From positions 1 to 64,000 of the forward strand of contig JAFMIR010000001.1 of assembly GCA_017853885.1 (NCBI GenBank): DNA of 64,000 nucleotides, given 5' to 3'. The notes below the pieces were generated by a model that had not been told where the DNA came from, made no database searches, and was given only the letters and a program-made list of their open reading frames with translations. How positions within the stretch are numbered: the first letter of the stretch is position 1; every line of letters begins with the position of its first letter. This DNA comes from Prosthecobacter sp. (lineage in GTDB: Bacteria; Verrucomicrobiota; Verrucomicrobiia; Verrucomicrobiales; Verrucomicrobiaceae). Both the position numbers and the translations under genes were made by a program. Of the stretch, positions 18,090 through 27,259 are shown in pieces.

Positions 18090-18239
18090 GAACTGCCGAC
18101 CATACGGTCTCATTCCACCATGCCTTTCGGCCGCAATCTACAGTCACGCTGGATTCCCCTCATTAGCACGCGACACATGAGCATTCATTATGATGATCGC
18201 ATCAATCCATGCCTGACTCACGTTGTAATTCCGCGACTC

Positions 18240-20135
18240 ATGTCTTTTCGTCTTCTCTTTTACTTCCTCGTTGTTGCTGTCATCCAAACTTTCGGAGCCA
18301 CTCCGGATCAAACACGCCAGCTTCTCGCCGAGGCCAAGGAACCTGTGCGCATCGTCTGCATCGGCGACAGCATCACGGGTGTTTATTACCATAGCGGTGG
18401 CAGGCGGGCTTATCCGGAGATGCTTGAAATCGCTCTGCATAAGCTCCATCCGAAAGCTAACATCACAGTGCGCAATGCGGGCATCAGCGGCGACACGAGC
18501 AAGGGTGGCATTGTTCGATTGGAGCGCGATGTTCTGGCACACAAACCGCATCTCGTGACGATCATGTTTGGCATGAATGACCTCGTGCGCGTGCCTGCGG
18601 CCGATTTTGTCTCGAACATGCGGCGGATGATCCGGAGCTGTCGCGATGCGAATGCAGAAGTCGTGCTATGCACGCAAAACAGTATCGTGAACTCGCCGCA
18701 GCGGCCCATGGCGAAACTTGCCGAGTATTCGCAAGCCATTCGCGAACTCGCGAAAAACGAATCGATCGGCCTCGCCGACTGTCATGCCGCTTTCGAAGCT
18801 ATTCGAACGCAAGATCCAGCTGCTTGGAGCCTTCTTCTGAGTGACGCCATTCATCCCAACATGGACGGCCACAAGCTCTTCGCTGAAACCCTTGCGAAGA
18901 CGATCACCGGAAAGGATGTTTCACTACGTGGTGAGCCACCTCCATCCAATCCACTCGTGCATACCTTCAAACTTCTTGGCGAGGGCAAGCCGATCACCGT
19001 GCTCGCCATGCCACCTTACGATGAGCAGATCGAACCCGCATTAAAGAAGCTGCATCCCGCGGCACAAATCATCGTGAAGCGATGGCCCACGTTGGGTAAA
19101 ACACTCGCTGAACTCGAAACAAGTGCCAAGGCTGTGCGCTCGATGAAGCCAAATCTCGTCCTCATCGCCGTGCCTGGTCATCTCACCGAAAAAAATCCGC
19201 AGGCCTTCCACCAACACTATGCGTGGATTATGAACTGGTCTCTGAGCTTTGGGCAGCAGGCGTGGGATGTCATCGTCGCTTTGCCAGAAAAGGCCGAAAA
19301 GAGCCACGCCGAGCTCACCCAGCGCTTGGTGCGCGCGCAAGACTTGAGCTTCATCGAGGCCTCTTCGGCCCATTCGCTTGAGAATTGGCTCTGGGCTCAA
19401 AAAGTCACGAATCCACAAGACATCCTCTTTCGCTCTTCACAGGACCAAACTGAGCAACGCTACGTCGAACAACTACCGCCCGGTTTTGAACCTGAGAAAC
19501 CTCATGATGTGCTTATTGCGCTTCACGGTCATGGTTCGGATCGCTGGCAGTTCATCAAAGAAATGCGTGCTGAATGCCGCGGCCTGCGCGATGTCGCCGC
19601 GAAGCACGGTTTGATCTTCGTTTCGCCCGATTACCGCGCCAAAACCTCATGGATGGGTCCTGCGGCCGAAGCGGATGTTCTTCAAATCGTCGCGGAGGTG
19701 AAGAAGCGGTATCGCGTGAACCGCTTCTTCATCGCCGGCGGCTCGATGGGCGGCACTTCAGCGCTCATTTTTGCCAGCTTGCATCCTGAAACCATCGCGG
19801 GTGTCTGTGCCCTCAATCCCACCGCCAACCTCATGGAGTATGTCGGCTTCAAGGACGCCATCGACACTTCCTACGGCAACGCGGTCGAACGTCACAAACG
19901 AAGCCCCGAATTCCACGCGGACCGCCTAACCATGCCCGTCGCCCTCACCACCGGCGGTAAGGACACCGTTGTACCACCCGCGAGCACCCTGCGCCTTGCG
20001 AAAAAGCTGCCTCGCGCGCTATCGCTCCACCGAGAAACCATGGCTCATTCGACGAACTACGACGACACTGTGGCGGCGATGGAGTTTGTTCTTGAAACCG
20101 CTGCTGACGCAAAAGCATCTGTGAAGCAACCGTAA
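18240..20135 (+). CDS. Two-domain esterase: SGNH/GDSL hydrolase fused to alpha/beta hydrolase
   Basis: A secreted protein of about 631 residues (signal peptide to about residue 20). The N-terminal SGNH hydrolase (about 34-225) has block I GDSIT with Ser44, the GISGDT block, GMND at 111-114 and Asp201/His204 in DAIHPN. Residues 240-385 form a middle region without recognisable catalytic residues but with a repeated SGNH-like strand pattern. The C-terminal alpha/beta hydrolase (about 415-625) has an HGHGSD oxyanion loop, nucleophile GGSMGG near Ser501, acid GKDTVVPP near Asp574 and His near 602, resembling feruloyl or acetylxylan esterases. The frame stays open to 17730 but the ATG at 18240 fits the signal peptide. 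It likely deacylates plant or algal polysaccharides. Confidence 0.9.
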   Translation: MSFRLLFYFLVVAVIQTFGATPDQTRQLLAEAKEPVRIVCIGDSITGVYYHSGGRRAYPEMLEIALHKLHPKANITVRNAGISGDTSKGGIVRLERDVLAHKPHLVTIMFGMNDLVRVPAADFVSNMRRMIRSCRDANAEVVLCTQNSIVNSPQRPMAKLAEYSQAIRELAKNESIGLADCHAAFEAIRTQDPAAWSLLLSDAIHPNMDGHKLFAETLAKTITGKDVSLRGEPPPSNPLVHTFKLLGEGKPITVLAMPPYDEQIEPALKKLHPAAQIIVKRWPTLGKTLAELETSAKAVRSMKPNLVLIAVPGHLTEKNPQAFHQHYAWIMNWSLSFGQQAWDVIVALPEKAEKSHAELTQRLVRAQDLSFIEASSAHSLENWLWAQKVTNPQDILFRSSQDQTEQRYVEQLPPGFEPEKPHDVLIALHGHGSDRWQFIKEMRAECRGLRDVAAKHGLIFVSPDYRAKTSWMGPAAEADVLQIVAEVKKRYRVNRFFIAGGSMGGTSALIFASLHPETIAGVCALNPTANLMEYVGFKDAIDTSYGNAVERHKRSPEFHADRLTMPVALTTGGKDTVVPPASTLRLAKKLPRALSLHRETMAHSTNYDDTVAAMEFVLETAADAKASVKQP

Positions 20136-20144
20136 CCCCTTCAC

Positions 20145-21629
20145 ATGTCACCCTTTGAATCCTATATCACTCGGACGCGTCGCGATTTTCTCGCGACGAG
20201 TTCGTGCGGGCTGGGAACGCTAGCTTTAGCGTCGTTGTTAAAGCAGGACGGCGTGCTGGCGGAGGAGGCGATCCTGCCAGTGAATCCGCTAGCAACACGG
20301 CGGCCACATTTCGCGCCGAAAGCGGAGCGCTGTATCTTCATTTTTCTAGAAGGCGGGCCGTCGCAGATGGACCTCTTTGATCCGAAGCCGTTGCTGAGCA
20401 AATACGACGGCCAGCCGTTGCCGAACTCGATCGTGGGCAATGCGAAGTTTGCGTTTTTGCAGAAGGAATCGGCCACGGTGATGGGAACCAAACGCGTCTT
20501 CAAAAAACATGGGCAGTGCGGGATGGATATCAGCGATCTGCTGCCGCACATCGCCACTTGTGCGGACGACATCGCACTAGTTCGATCGATGCATACGAAC
20601 CAGTTTAACCATCTGCCCGGCCAACTCATGCTGAACTGTGGTGCGTCCTTGCTCGGACGTCCCAGCTTCGGCTCATGGGTCACCTACGGTCTCGGCAATG
20701 CTTCACAGGAACTGCCTTCCTACGTGGTGATGGTCAGTAAAGGCCGCGGCCTGCCCGGGGGTAGCTCCACGTGGTCGAGCGGCTTTTTGCCGTCATCATA
20801 TGCGGGCGTGATGTTTCGCAATGGAGCCTCGCCGGTCTTGAATCTGAACAATCCGGATGGGATCACGCCGGAGATGCAATCCGCCAGCATCCGGGCACTC
20901 AACGACCTCAACCAACTGCAGCATAAGCACATTGGCGACCCCGAAATTGCCGCGCGCATCAACAGCTACGAGCTTGCTTTTCGCATGCAAAGCGCCGCGC
21001 CAGAACTGGTCGACCTCAAGGGTGAGACGCAGGCCACTCTCGATGCCTATGGCGTGAATCGCATTGAGCCGCCAATCAAGAGCAACCTTGGAGGCATCGG
21101 CCATTTCCAGACATTCTCGCGTCACTGCCTACAGGCACGGCGCATGGTCGAGCGAGGCGTGCGCTTTGTGAACATCATCCACGCCTCGTGGGATCATCAC
21201 AGCAGCCTAGATCCACAGCTAGCGCACAATTGCCAGATGGTCGATCAGCCCATTGCTGCACTGCTAAAAGATCTCAAACAACGCGGCCTGCTCGACACCA
21301 CGCTCGTCGTGTGGGGCAGCGAGTTTGGCCGCACCGCCCTCGGCGAAAACCGAAAGGGCTTCAAGAAAGTCACTGGCCGTGATCATCATCCGTATGCCTT
21401 CAGCCTGTGGATGGCAGGCGGCGGCATCAAAGGCGGCCAGGTGTATGGGGAGACCGACGATTTCGCTTGGCACGTCGCCCGCGATCCCGTTTCCATTCAC
21501 GACTTTCACGCCACCATTCTGCATCTCTTCGGCCTCGACCACCAGAAGCTCAGCTACCGCTTTCAAGGTCTCGATTTTCGACTCACCGGTGTCAACCCGG
21601 CCAAAGTTGTGACAGGTCTGCTGGCCTGA
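20145..21629 (+). CDS. DUF1501 family protein, Tat-exported (third copy)
   Basis: A 494-residue DUF1501 protein with a twin-arginine signal (RTRRDFLATSSCGLGTLALASLL). The usual blocks are present: FIFLEGGPSQMDLFDPKPLL, the KHGQCGMDISDLLPHIA segment, NHLPGQLMLNCGASLLGRPSFGSW, VERGVRFVNIIHASWDHH, VVWGSEFGRTAL and FHATILHLFGLDHQKL. It begins 9 nt after the double esterase and is surely in the same transcript. It is more similar in its blocks to the 13 kb copy than to the 17 kb copy. No DUF1553 cytochrome gene follows it, which is unusual. Confidence 0.94.
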   Translation: MSPFESYITRTRRDFLATSSCGLGTLALASLLKQDGVLAEEAILPVNPLATRRPHFAPKAERCIFIFLEGGPSQMDLFDPKPLLSKYDGQPLPNSIVGNAKFAFLQKESATVMGTKRVFKKHGQCGMDISDLLPHIATCADDIALVRSMHTNQFNHLPGQLMLNCGASLLGRPSFGSWVTYGLGNASQELPSYVVMVSKGRGLPGGSSTWSSGFLPSSYAGVMFRNGASPVLNLNNPDGITPEMQSASIRALNDLNQLQHKHIGDPEIAARINSYELAFRMQSAAPELVDLKGETQATLDAYGVNRIEPPIKSNLGGIGHFQTFSRHCLQARRMVERGVRFVNIIHASWDHHSSLDPQLAHNCQMVDQPIAALLKDLKQRGLLDTTLVVWGSEFGRTALGENRKGFKKVTGRDHHPYAFSLWMAGGGIKGGQVYGETDDFAWHVARDPVSIHDFHATILHLFGLDHQKLSYRFQGLDFRLTGVNPAKVVTGLLA

Positions 21630-21660
21630 AGTGCAGAGTCAGCTGAGACCTCATATCCAC

Positions 21661-24045
21661 TCATGGGGATGTCAAAAAAGCCAGCAAATCACGCAGCTCG
21701 GCATTCGTTAGTGACATCACCAAGCCGGGTGGCATCAGCGAGGTGCGGAGTTCAGTTCGTTTGATGATATCGGCTTCGGGGAAAGATTTTTCTTTACCAG
21801 TGAGGTCTCGGAAGACTTCGGTGCTAGATGAGCGCAGAAGGATGCCCGTAAAGGTGGTGCCGTCTTTGAGTTCGACGACAGAGGGATAAAACTGCGGTGC
21901 AACCTCGCGGTGCGGTTCAAGGATGGAGCGGAGGATCGCGGCGCGGTCACCTTGCTGGGCAATCAGGGTCAAATCGGGGCCGACGACATTTCCTCGACCG
22001 CTATGGCGATGGCAGGAAGAGCAGAGTGCGACCTTGCTGTTGAAGAAAATGCGCCTGCCCGTTTCGGGATCACCTTGGCCTTCGAGGAGCCTGAGCCAAG
22101 CAGTCGTATCGTCGAAGGCAGGGCGGTTGATGGTCAGGGATCGTGGCAGGGCTCGCTGCGCTTCATCGCGAATGATAGCGAGATCACTTCGGGCGAGTTT
22201 TTGCAGAAGTGCGGGGTCATCGGTGCCGAGGATGGCTTCGGCACGGATTTTCGGGCTGTGTTTGTCATCGGCGGCGATGTCGGCGCTGGCGCGGCGTGCG
22301 GCGAGGGTGCGAACGGCTTCGAGTTGGAGGATTTCATCATCGCTGTTCGCGAAGTCACGCAAGAGTTCGAGCGTGAGAGATTTGTGCGTTGGCGGGGCGA
22401 GGCGCAGCGCGTAGCCTTTGAGACGTGCGGGCGTTTTGGAATCGGTGATGCGCTCGACAAGGACTTCGGGGTTGGTGACACCCGCAGCAGGATCACCGCG
22501 AAGCGTATTCCAAGTGGCAAGAACGGCTTCAAAGAGTCGGAAATCGATTTTAGGATCAATCAGCATGGCCTCGACCTGCGGCTGGAAGTCTTTCAGTACG
22601 GCGTCAGCGATCCAACGCAGGCACTCGAAGCGCATTTCGGCATCGGGATCGTCGAAGAAAGCGCGAACCCACTTCGCATCGTTCAAATCCCTGCGGCGCA
22701 TGGCTACAAAGGCCCACACACGATCTGCGGGCAACAGGGCCTTCACAGCTTCAACACTCAACTTAGATTTCGAAAGCGCGGACAAAGCGGCATCGGCGAG
22801 GTATTTGTCGCTTCCACGAGAGAGTTGGAGCAATTCGGTCACTTCGGGTGTTTCATGACCTTGACGAAGTTTTTTGGCGAGGACGGCTTCGGGCGTTTCA
22901 GGCTGTTTTTTAGCGATCCAGGGCTGATTTTCGATTTCGAGCTTCCAGAGGCGTCCGCGACTGTGAATCGGGTAGGAGTTGAAAACCCAGTCGGTGAGGT
23001 AAAAGGCACCGTCGGGGCCTTGTGCCATGCAAACGGGGCGGAAGAAGTCGCTGCCTTTCACGAGCGGGATGCGCTCGGAGCTGTAGCCCGCGCCTTTTCG
23101 CGTGAGCGGAAAGTAGTCGATGCTGTGATCGCTCCAACTCGGGATCATCACACCGCCGCCGAGCTCGACGACAGCGCAAGGTCCCTCGCCACTCGGATGC
23201 ACCATGCCGAGCGTGCCCCGCAACTCGCCATTCCATGCGACGAAGGGATGCACAGGTGCGCTGCCATAGACCCATTGGAAGCCGTAATCCGCGCCTTCGA
23301 CGATATTCAGTAAACGACATGGTGGACGGCTGCCGGGATCATTCTCTGCGGCGAAGATTTCGCCATCCGTGCGCACAAGTAGGCCAAAGGGATTCCAAAA
23401 GCCACGGGCGATGCGGCGTAGACCCTTGCCATCGGCGGTACAGCGAAAGACACCGCCTTCTCCGCGTCCGCTGAGCTTGGCGCCATCGGTGCCGGTGAGC
23501 GTCCAGTCTTTACCAAAATTTTCGCCGAGTGAGAAAACGAGTCCGCCATCGGGATGCCAGGCCATGCCACTCAGTCCGTTGTGCGGGTAATCGGCTACAG
23601 TATCGAGCGTGGCGAGGTTTTCTTCCGTGTCGCCGGTGCCGTCGCCATCGCTGTCTTTCACCCGCAGCAGGCGATCTCGCTCGGCGAGGTAAATCCAGCC
23701 ATCGGGGCCGACCTCGACGTGCATCGTGGCATCGGTTTGGTTGTAAAAGACACGGCGATTTTTGCCGTCGGCATCAAAAACGAGGATCTCATCATGCTGA
23801 GGTCCTTCGTAACCCTCTGGCCGGAAGTGCGTGTGGGACGCGGCGAGCCAGACGCGGCCTTTCTCATCGACATCGATACCCGTAGGCGTGACGAGTGCGG
23901 GGTGCTCGGCGAGCAATGTCATCTTCACACCGGGTTTCAGCGTCTCGATCTGCGGTGCGAGATCCGTGGGGACGATGGGCGCCTTCGGCGGCGGGCCAGA
24001 TTGGGCGAGAGCGGCGAGGGGGAATAGGAAGAAAAAGCGTCTCAT
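21661..24045 (-). CDS. PVC-type propeller / HEAT / cytochrome c protein
   Basis: An exported protein of about 794 residues (signal peptide MRRFFFLFPLAALAQ from the ATG at 24045; a GTG six bases upstream is possible). The N-terminal part (about 30-370) is a sorbosone/glucose-dehydrogenase-like propeller with TGIDVDEKGRVWLAA and FNPFG-like segments (here FWNPFGLLVRTDG). The middle (about 400-620) is alpha-helical and HEAT-like. The C-terminus is a single-heme cytochrome c with CSSCH near residue 676 and a likely axial Met in SLMPPGLV. Such proteins are abundant in planctomycetes and verrucomicrobia as putative membrane-bound dehydrogenases. It converges on the DUF1501 gene. Confidence 0.92.
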   Translation of the reverse strand: MRRFFFLFPLAALAQSGPPPKAPIVPTDLAPQIETLKPGVKMTLLAEHPALVTPTGIDVDEKGRVWLAASHTHFRPEGYEGPQHDEILVFDADGKNRRVFYNQTDATMHVEVGPDGWIYLAERDRLLRVKDSDGDGTGDTEENLATLDTVADYPHNGLSGMAWHPDGGLVFSLGENFGKDWTLTGTDGAKLSGRGEGGVFRCTADGKGLRRIARGFWNPFGLLVRTDGEIFAAENDPGSRPPCRLLNIVEGADYGFQWVYGSAPVHPFVAWNGELRGTLGMVHPSGEGPCAVVELGGGVMIPSWSDHSIDYFPLTRKGAGYSSERIPLVKGSDFFRPVCMAQGPDGAFYLTDWVFNSYPIHSRGRLWKLEIENQPWIAKKQPETPEAVLAKKLRQGHETPEVTELLQLSRGSDKYLADAALSALSKSKLSVEAVKALLPADRVWAFVAMRRRDLNDAKWVRAFFDDPDAEMRFECLRWIADAVLKDFQPQVEAMLIDPKIDFRLFEAVLATWNTLRGDPAAGVTNPEVLVERITDSKTPARLKGYALRLAPPTHKSLTLELLRDFANSDDEILQLEAVRTLAARRASADIAADDKHSPKIRAEAILGTDDPALLQKLARSDLAIIRDEAQRALPRSLTINRPAFDDTTAWLRLLEGQGDPETGRRIFFNSKVALCSSCHRHSGRGNVVGPDLTLIAQQGDRAAILRSILEPHREVAPQFYPSVVELKDGTTFTGILLRSSSTEVFRDLTGKEKSFPEADIIKRTELRTSLMPPGLVMSLTNAELRDLLAFLTSP

Positions 24046-24133
24046 ATGCACTTCATCAAACGCATCGAAGCGAGCCGCTCAGACAATTCATGATCCTAAG
24101 AGAAGCAGATAGGAGCACCCACCTCCACTCCAT

Positions 24134-24625
24134 TTAAGCATCTGCACGGAAGCCGCCGGTGAGAGGATCGAGGGCGAACTGAAAGTCCTCATCGACATCA
24201 CGCAGCATGAGTTCGAAGGGCTCCATCAGACAGCCCGGAAGAATGCGCACCGTTTGTCCCTCGGCATCGGTGAAGTCCTTGGCATAGTAACGACGAATCA
24301 GCATCTTCGCACCAGCGGGCAGCTTGACGCTTCGGATGAGATCGCCGGTCTCGTCGTAGAGGTCGCAGCGGTCTTTTTGGAAAGACAGGACCTGCTGACG
24401 ACGGTAGGTGGCGGCGCGACTGACAGCCTCGACGCCAAGAGCCTCCATACCGGAAACGGTTTTCTGCACGGCGCGGTCATTCATCATGCCGCTGACCATG
24501 ACCGAACCTGCGCCGATGAGCAGCGAGGCGATGATGAGCACGATGGCGATCTCGAGGAGAGTGAAGCCCTGCGCCGCTGCATTCGGGCGAATACGCCTGC
24601 AAGATGAAAGCACCAGCTGCTTCAT
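24134..24625 (-). CDS. Type II secretion-like pseudopilin (GspH-like)
   Basis: A 163-residue prepilin. The leader is cleaved by prepilin peptidase between Gly20 and Phe21 in QG/FTLLEIAIVLII, with Glu at mature position +5. The hydrophobic helix that follows is typical, while the rest is a variable globular domain. Length and position after gspG suggest a minor pseudopilin such as GspH. It starts 6 nt after the gspG stop. It would assemble in the inner-membrane-anchored pseudopilus. Confidence 0.85.
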   Translation of the reverse strand: MKQLVLSSCRRIRPNAAAQGFTLLEIAIVLIIASLLIGAGSVMVSGMMNDRAVQKTVSGMEALGVEAVSRAATYRRQQVLSFQKDRCDLYDETGDLIRSVKLPAGAKMLIRRYYAKDFTDAEGQTVRILPGCLMEPFELMLRDVDEDFQFALDPLTGGFRADA

Positions 24626-24631
24626 GGCAGA

Positions 24632-25054
24632 TCACCAGTTGCCGATATCGTCATCGGTGCCGTCCTGACGATCGGGGCCGGAGGACCAGACATCAAAGCT
24701 GGTGGGATTGTGGCCGCCAGGATAGCGATAGAAGAACTTCTGGCCCCATGGATCGTTCAGGTCGGCCTCGTTCTTGATCATCTGCGTCCAGCGTTTGGCA
24801 CCTGGATTTTTATGCAGCGCCATGAGTCCCTGTGAAGTGGTAGGATAGCTGCCGGCGAGTGAACGGTAGGAAGTGAGTTGGCCGACGAGACTCTGGATTT
24901 TGGCATCTGAAGCTTGGATTTCAGCACTGGACTGGAATCCGTTGATGCCTGCAGCCACGACTCCCAACAGGAGGCCGATGATGAGTAGCACGACCATGAT
25001 TTCGAGCAGCGTGAAACCAGGGGGCACAAGGACTGGGCGAAAGGTTTTTTTCAT
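24632..25054 (-). CDS. gspG: Type II secretion major pseudopilin GspG
   Basis: A 140-residue pseudopilin with cleavage at Gly13/Phe14 (PG/FTLLEIMVVLLIIGLL) and Glu at +5. The C-terminal domain shows GspG hallmarks: YRSLAGSYPTTSQGL, DPWGQKFFYRYPG and the acidic calcium-binding end SSGPDRQDGTDDDIGNW. It polymerises into the periplasmic pseudopilus of a type II secretion system. It lies between gspF (20 nt upstream) and a minor pseudopilin. No gspD, E, K, L or M is in the window. Confidence 0.95.
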   Translation of the reverse strand: MKKTFRPVLVPPGFTLLEIMVVLLIIGLLLGVVAAGINGFQSSAEIQASDAKIQSLVGQLTSYRSLAGSYPTTSQGLMALHKNPGAKRWTQMIKNEADLNDPWGQKFFYRYPGGHNPTSFDVWSSGPDRQDGTDDDIGNW

Positions 25055-25074
25055 CGGAGGTCGGTGGGGTGAGT

Positions 25075-26364
25075 TCAGCGTTTACCAATCTGCTGAAGCG
25101 TGGCAAACACGACGTCGATGACTGCATAAACGATGCTGCCCACGATTACGGCCATGACCACGAGGATGCAAGGTTGGATAAGGGCGGTGACACGCTCGAC
25201 AAGGCGGTTGAACTGACCGTCAAGACGTGCGGCGGACTTGCTGGCAACGTCAGCGAGATTTCCCGTCTCCTCACCCAGTCGAATGACATCAATGGAACGC
25301 GGCGGCAGGGCCTTAGCACGCTGGAGCGCGGTGCTGAGGCGCTCACCCTCCTGCACCATGTGCTCGATACCCTCGAACTGGTGGCGGATGAAGGGATTGC
25401 TGATGGTGCCCTTGAGCAAGGTTAGCGCCTGAGTGATGGCGAGACCGCTGTGCAGCAAGGAGCCGAGTGTTTCGAGAAATTGAAGCTCATGACGCGCCTT
25501 CATCAGATCACCGATGACGGGCGTTTGATGCATCAGCTTGAACCAGCCTAGGCGCACGGAAGGGATCTGCGCAAGGATCACGCCTGCGATGGCCAGAATG
25601 CCCGCGGCGATGAGCAACAGCCACCACTCGTTACGCAGAAAGTCTGAGAGCCTCATCATGGAATCGAGTAAGATGGGCGTAGCCTTGCTGCTGCCTTTGA
25701 TGAGCACGGAAAGCTTTGGCAGCAGGTAGGTGATCATCACGATGCCAAGCGTGAGGCCGGTCACGGCGAGGAAGGCGGGATAAATTAACGCGCCGAGAAA
25801 CTTCGAGCGCAGTTCCTCCATCATGCCGAGGTATTTCACTTGGCGGTCAAGGATTTGATCGAGCGAACCGCTGCTCTCACCTGCGGCGATCATGCTGCAA
25901 AACAGCGGACCAAAGCTGTCAGAGACCTGCGGCAGAGCGGAGGACAGTGGAATGCCATCCCGCACGAGTTCACGCAGTCGCAAGGCGAGATCCCGCGAAG
26001 TGGCATCACTGCTCTTTTCCATGGCACCGAGGGCTTGATCGATCTGAAAACCAGCGGCGAGGAGATTCGTCAATTCGATGGTGAAGGCGATGATCTGCGG
26101 TTGCTTGAGGCGGAGTTTACCCGAGTCACCGCCGGCTGATGTGAGCAGCTGCCGAAGCGAGCTGAATGGTGCCGCAGCGTCCGCTTTCCTGCCGTCTTTG
26201 GACTTCATCACTGGCGCGTTGGAAGCACCAAGCGGCTTCACCGAGCTGGCCCGCAGGCCCATGCGAGCCAGTTTCCGCACAACTTCGCCACGATCCGCCG
26301 CATCGATGGAACCCTTTTGGGATTCCCCGGAGGCGGAGAGTGCGGTGTAGGCATAGGAGGGCAT
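25075..26364 (-). CDS. gspF: Type II secretion inner-membrane protein GspF
   Basis: A 429-residue polytopic protein with two T2SSF domains, each ending in a membrane hairpin (hydrophobic stretches near FLGALIYPAFLAVTGLTLGIVM, EWWLLLIAAGILAIAGVIL and the C-terminal ILVVMAVIVGSIVYAVI). The N-terminal MPSYAYTALSASGE start is typical of GspF/PilC. It forms the inner-membrane platform of the secretion system. It is the first gene of the gspF-gspG-pseudopilin run, with an intergenic region upstream that could hold its promoter. Confidence 0.95.
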   Translation of the reverse strand: MPSYAYTALSASGESQKGSIDAADRGEVVRKLARMGLRASSVKPLGASNAPVMKSKDGRKADAAAPFSSLRQLLTSAGGDSGKLRLKQPQIIAFTIELTNLLAAGFQIDQALGAMEKSSDATSRDLALRLRELVRDGIPLSSALPQVSDSFGPLFCSMIAAGESSGSLDQILDRQVKYLGMMEELRSKFLGALIYPAFLAVTGLTLGIVMITYLLPKLSVLIKGSSKATPILLDSMMRLSDFLRNEWWLLLIAAGILAIAGVILAQIPSVRLGWFKLMHQTPVIGDLMKARHELQFLETLGSLLHSGLAITQALTLLKGTISNPFIRHQFEGIEHMVQEGERLSTALQRAKALPPRSIDVIRLGEETGNLADVASKSAARLDGQFNRLVERVTALIQPCILVVMAVIVGSIVYAVIDVVFATLQQIGKR

Positions 26365-26546
26365 ACGCTGCTGACCTTTGCCAGAGAGCGAACGACTAGA
26401 GAAGCAAAAACTTCGTGTGAAGCGTCCCGATCCTGTTCCATGGATATCTGAATTACGAACGCAGAGAGAAAAAAGCTGGCCTGAACATGTAGCAATTGAA
26501 ACAAAATGGTACGTGCCTGCCAGTTTCCCTTAGTGAGATCATCCCC

Positions 26547-26789
26547 ATGCTGAAAGAGAATCCGGCGCATGTGATTCGTGAGCTTTCGCAGAACGAGCAC
26601 CTTGCCAATTCAGCCCTGTATGAGGGCCCGCTGCTGCTGGGTGCTGCTAGGCGGTTGGAGAATCTGGGGGACCGTGCGATCTTTCGTGATAGGCTCAAAA
26701 CGGGGCACCTGAAGCTTCCTCACTCCGACGAATATGCCAATCTTGGCGAGGTTGTACGCTCCGTCGTAGATGCTGTGCTACAGTCATAG
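26547..26789 (+). CDS. Small hypothetical protein
   Basis: An 80-residue frame starting at the ATG at 26547; a TTG at 26496 would extend it by 17 residues. It is predicted helical, charged and without a signal peptide or known motif. It is the only convincing frame in the 443 nt between gspF and the DoxX gene. The opposite strand has an open frame too, so coding is uncertain. It is divergent from gspF and convergent with the DoxX gene. If it is not a gene, the stretch 26365-26807 holds nothing recognisable beyond a presumable gspF promoter. Confidence 0.4.
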   Translation: MLKENPAHVIRELSQNEHLANSALYEGPLLLGAARRLENLGDRAIFRDRLKTGHLKLPHSDEYANLGEVVRSVVDAVLQS

Positions 26790-26807
26790 ACGGCAGGGCG
26801 ACAGCTC

Positions 26808-27230
26808 TCAGGAATCAAGCTGTGGATCCCATGCAAACCGGCCGGGCCCCATCATACCGAGAGCGGCAGATCCAACCAGATAGAGGAAGGCGAGTTCTCC
26901 AGACTGCTCCCCCGTAAAGCTGGCACCATGCACCACCACAAAAGCCACTGCCATGGTGATGGCCAGCATCAATGAGGCAAGGCGAGTGAAAAGTCCCACG
27001 ATGATGGAGAATGCGGCACCGACCTCCGCCCCGATGACGAGGATCAAAGTGGTGCGCGCATCGAGGCCTAAGAGGGGCAGAAAGCGGTTAGCTTCCTGAT
27101 TGAAATGCGTCAGATGCGGAATGCCATGATGGATCAGCATGGGCAATCCCACGCCCAATCTGAGCAGCAGGAGACCGATGTCCTGCACCAGAGAGGAGTT
27201 CCAAGTAGTCTTTTGAGTGAGGCGTCGCAT
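26808..27230 (-). CDS. DoxX family membrane protein
   Basis: A 140-residue protein with four predicted membrane helices and the DoxX pattern RLGVGLPMLIHHGIPHL near the N-terminus, LGLDARTTLILVIGAEVGAAFSIIVGLFTRLASL in the middle and FLYLVGSAALGMMGPGRFAWD at the end. DoxX proteins are small quinone-linked or stress-related membrane proteins of mostly unknown function. It is followed on the same strand by gspF's divergent neighbour only, so it may be monocistronic or read together with the NlpC/P60-like gene 29 nt upstream. Confidence 0.85.
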   Translation of the reverse strand: MRRLTQKTTWNSSLVQDIGLLLLRLGVGLPMLIHHGIPHLTHFNQEANRFLPLLGLDARTTLILVIGAEVGAAFSIIVGLFTRLASLMLAITMAVAFVVVHGASFTGEQSGELAFLYLVGSAALGMMGPGRFAWDPQLDS

Positions 27231-27259
27231 GCAGAGATCAATGGATCAGAAGTAAGGTT

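Noticed and set aside
17730-18239. N-terminal extension of the double-esterase frame
   Set aside because: It overlaps the divergent DUF1501 gene and lacks protein-like sequence; the signal peptide begins at the ATG at 18240.
18090-18239. Search for a GGTATACC operator copy in the divergent DUF1501/esterase intergenic region
   Set aside because: Only a weak CCGTATGG-like site is present, which is too degenerate to claim membership of the GntR regulon.
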